Source: an uncultured Clostridia bacterium
GTDB lineage: Bacteria > Bacillota > Clostridia > Christensenellales > Pumilibacteraceae
DNA: 5,805 bases
Direction: 5' to 3'
Assembly: GCA_934270565.1 (NCBI GenBank)
Contig: CAKQPR010000038.1
Location: forward strand, 1-5,805
Made by a program: the position numbers and the translations under genes. Position 1 is the stretch's first letter. Each line of letters begins with the position of its first letter. Under the pieces are notes generated by a model. The model saw only the letters and a list, made by a program, of their open reading frames with translations. It did not search any database and was not told where the DNA came from. This document shows, in pieces, positions 5,743 to 5,805 of this stretch.

Positions 5743-5767
5743 TTACTTGCTTTTGCAACGCACGAAT

Positions 5768-5805
5768 GACCTTTACGATTACGAATCAGCTGGTCCAACG
5801 TGAGC
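5768..5805 (-). pseudogene. Degraded tRNA-Thr fragment (runs off the window)
   Basis: GATTACGAATCAGCTG (5777-5792) is identical to 5703-5718 in the intact tRNA, at an offset of 74. Flanking bases align with gaps to its variable loop (GACC at 5768-5771) and D-arm (a TGAGC-like end at 5801-5805). On the minus strand the variable-loop end is not followed by a T-arm (no GTTCRA) or a matching acceptor strand, so it cannot be a working tRNA. It may be a decayed tandem copy or a duplication left by an integration at the tRNA. Confidence 0.6.

Overview
The window looks like a chromosomal stretch from an anaerobic, probably Clostridia-type (Firmicutes) bacterium of moderate G+C. This is inferred from AGGAGG-type ribosome sites, sigma-A-like promoters, compact intrinsic terminators, a eukaryote-like NADP isocitrate dehydrogenase and intergenic short palindromic repeats of a kind I associate with gut Clostridia. 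No search was run, so the taxonomy is tentative.

Layout. Positions 1-594 hold the 3' end of a D-alanine--D-alanine ligase-like ATP-grasp gene, cut by the window edge. A near-consensus promoter (635-663) then drives an NADP-dependent isocitrate dehydrogenase gene (683-1885), which ends at a strong hairpin terminator. Next comes a 418-residue ferritin-like, probably di-iron protein (2030-3286) with its own terminator. On the opposite strand a cytoplasmic SGNH/GDSL hydrolase (3480-4199) converges on it, with its own promoter and terminator. A 48-codon reading frame, perhaps the tail of a lost regulator, lies between the two convergent terminators.

From about 4310 to 5628 there is no convincing protein gene. 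The space is filled with short palindromic repeats. Two copies of a ~290-bp composite repeat with inverted ends can be aligned: one intact (5134-5426), the other (4391-5057) split by a 383-bp insert that itself contains a foldback, MITE-like element. A pair of 63-bp repeats follows, then an 18-bp terminator hairpin and a tRNA-Thr(CGU) gene on the minus strand. A degraded piece of a similar tRNA sits at the right edge.

Function. The protein genes look like independent transcription units: cell-wall precursor synthesis (Ddl), 2-oxoglutarate/NADPH supply (Icd), a possible iron or oxygen-stress protein, and an esterase-like enzyme. I see no operon or defence system linking them. The least explained items are the ferritin-like protein, with three E...(E/D)xxH half-sites, and the repeat-rich region beside the tRNA.
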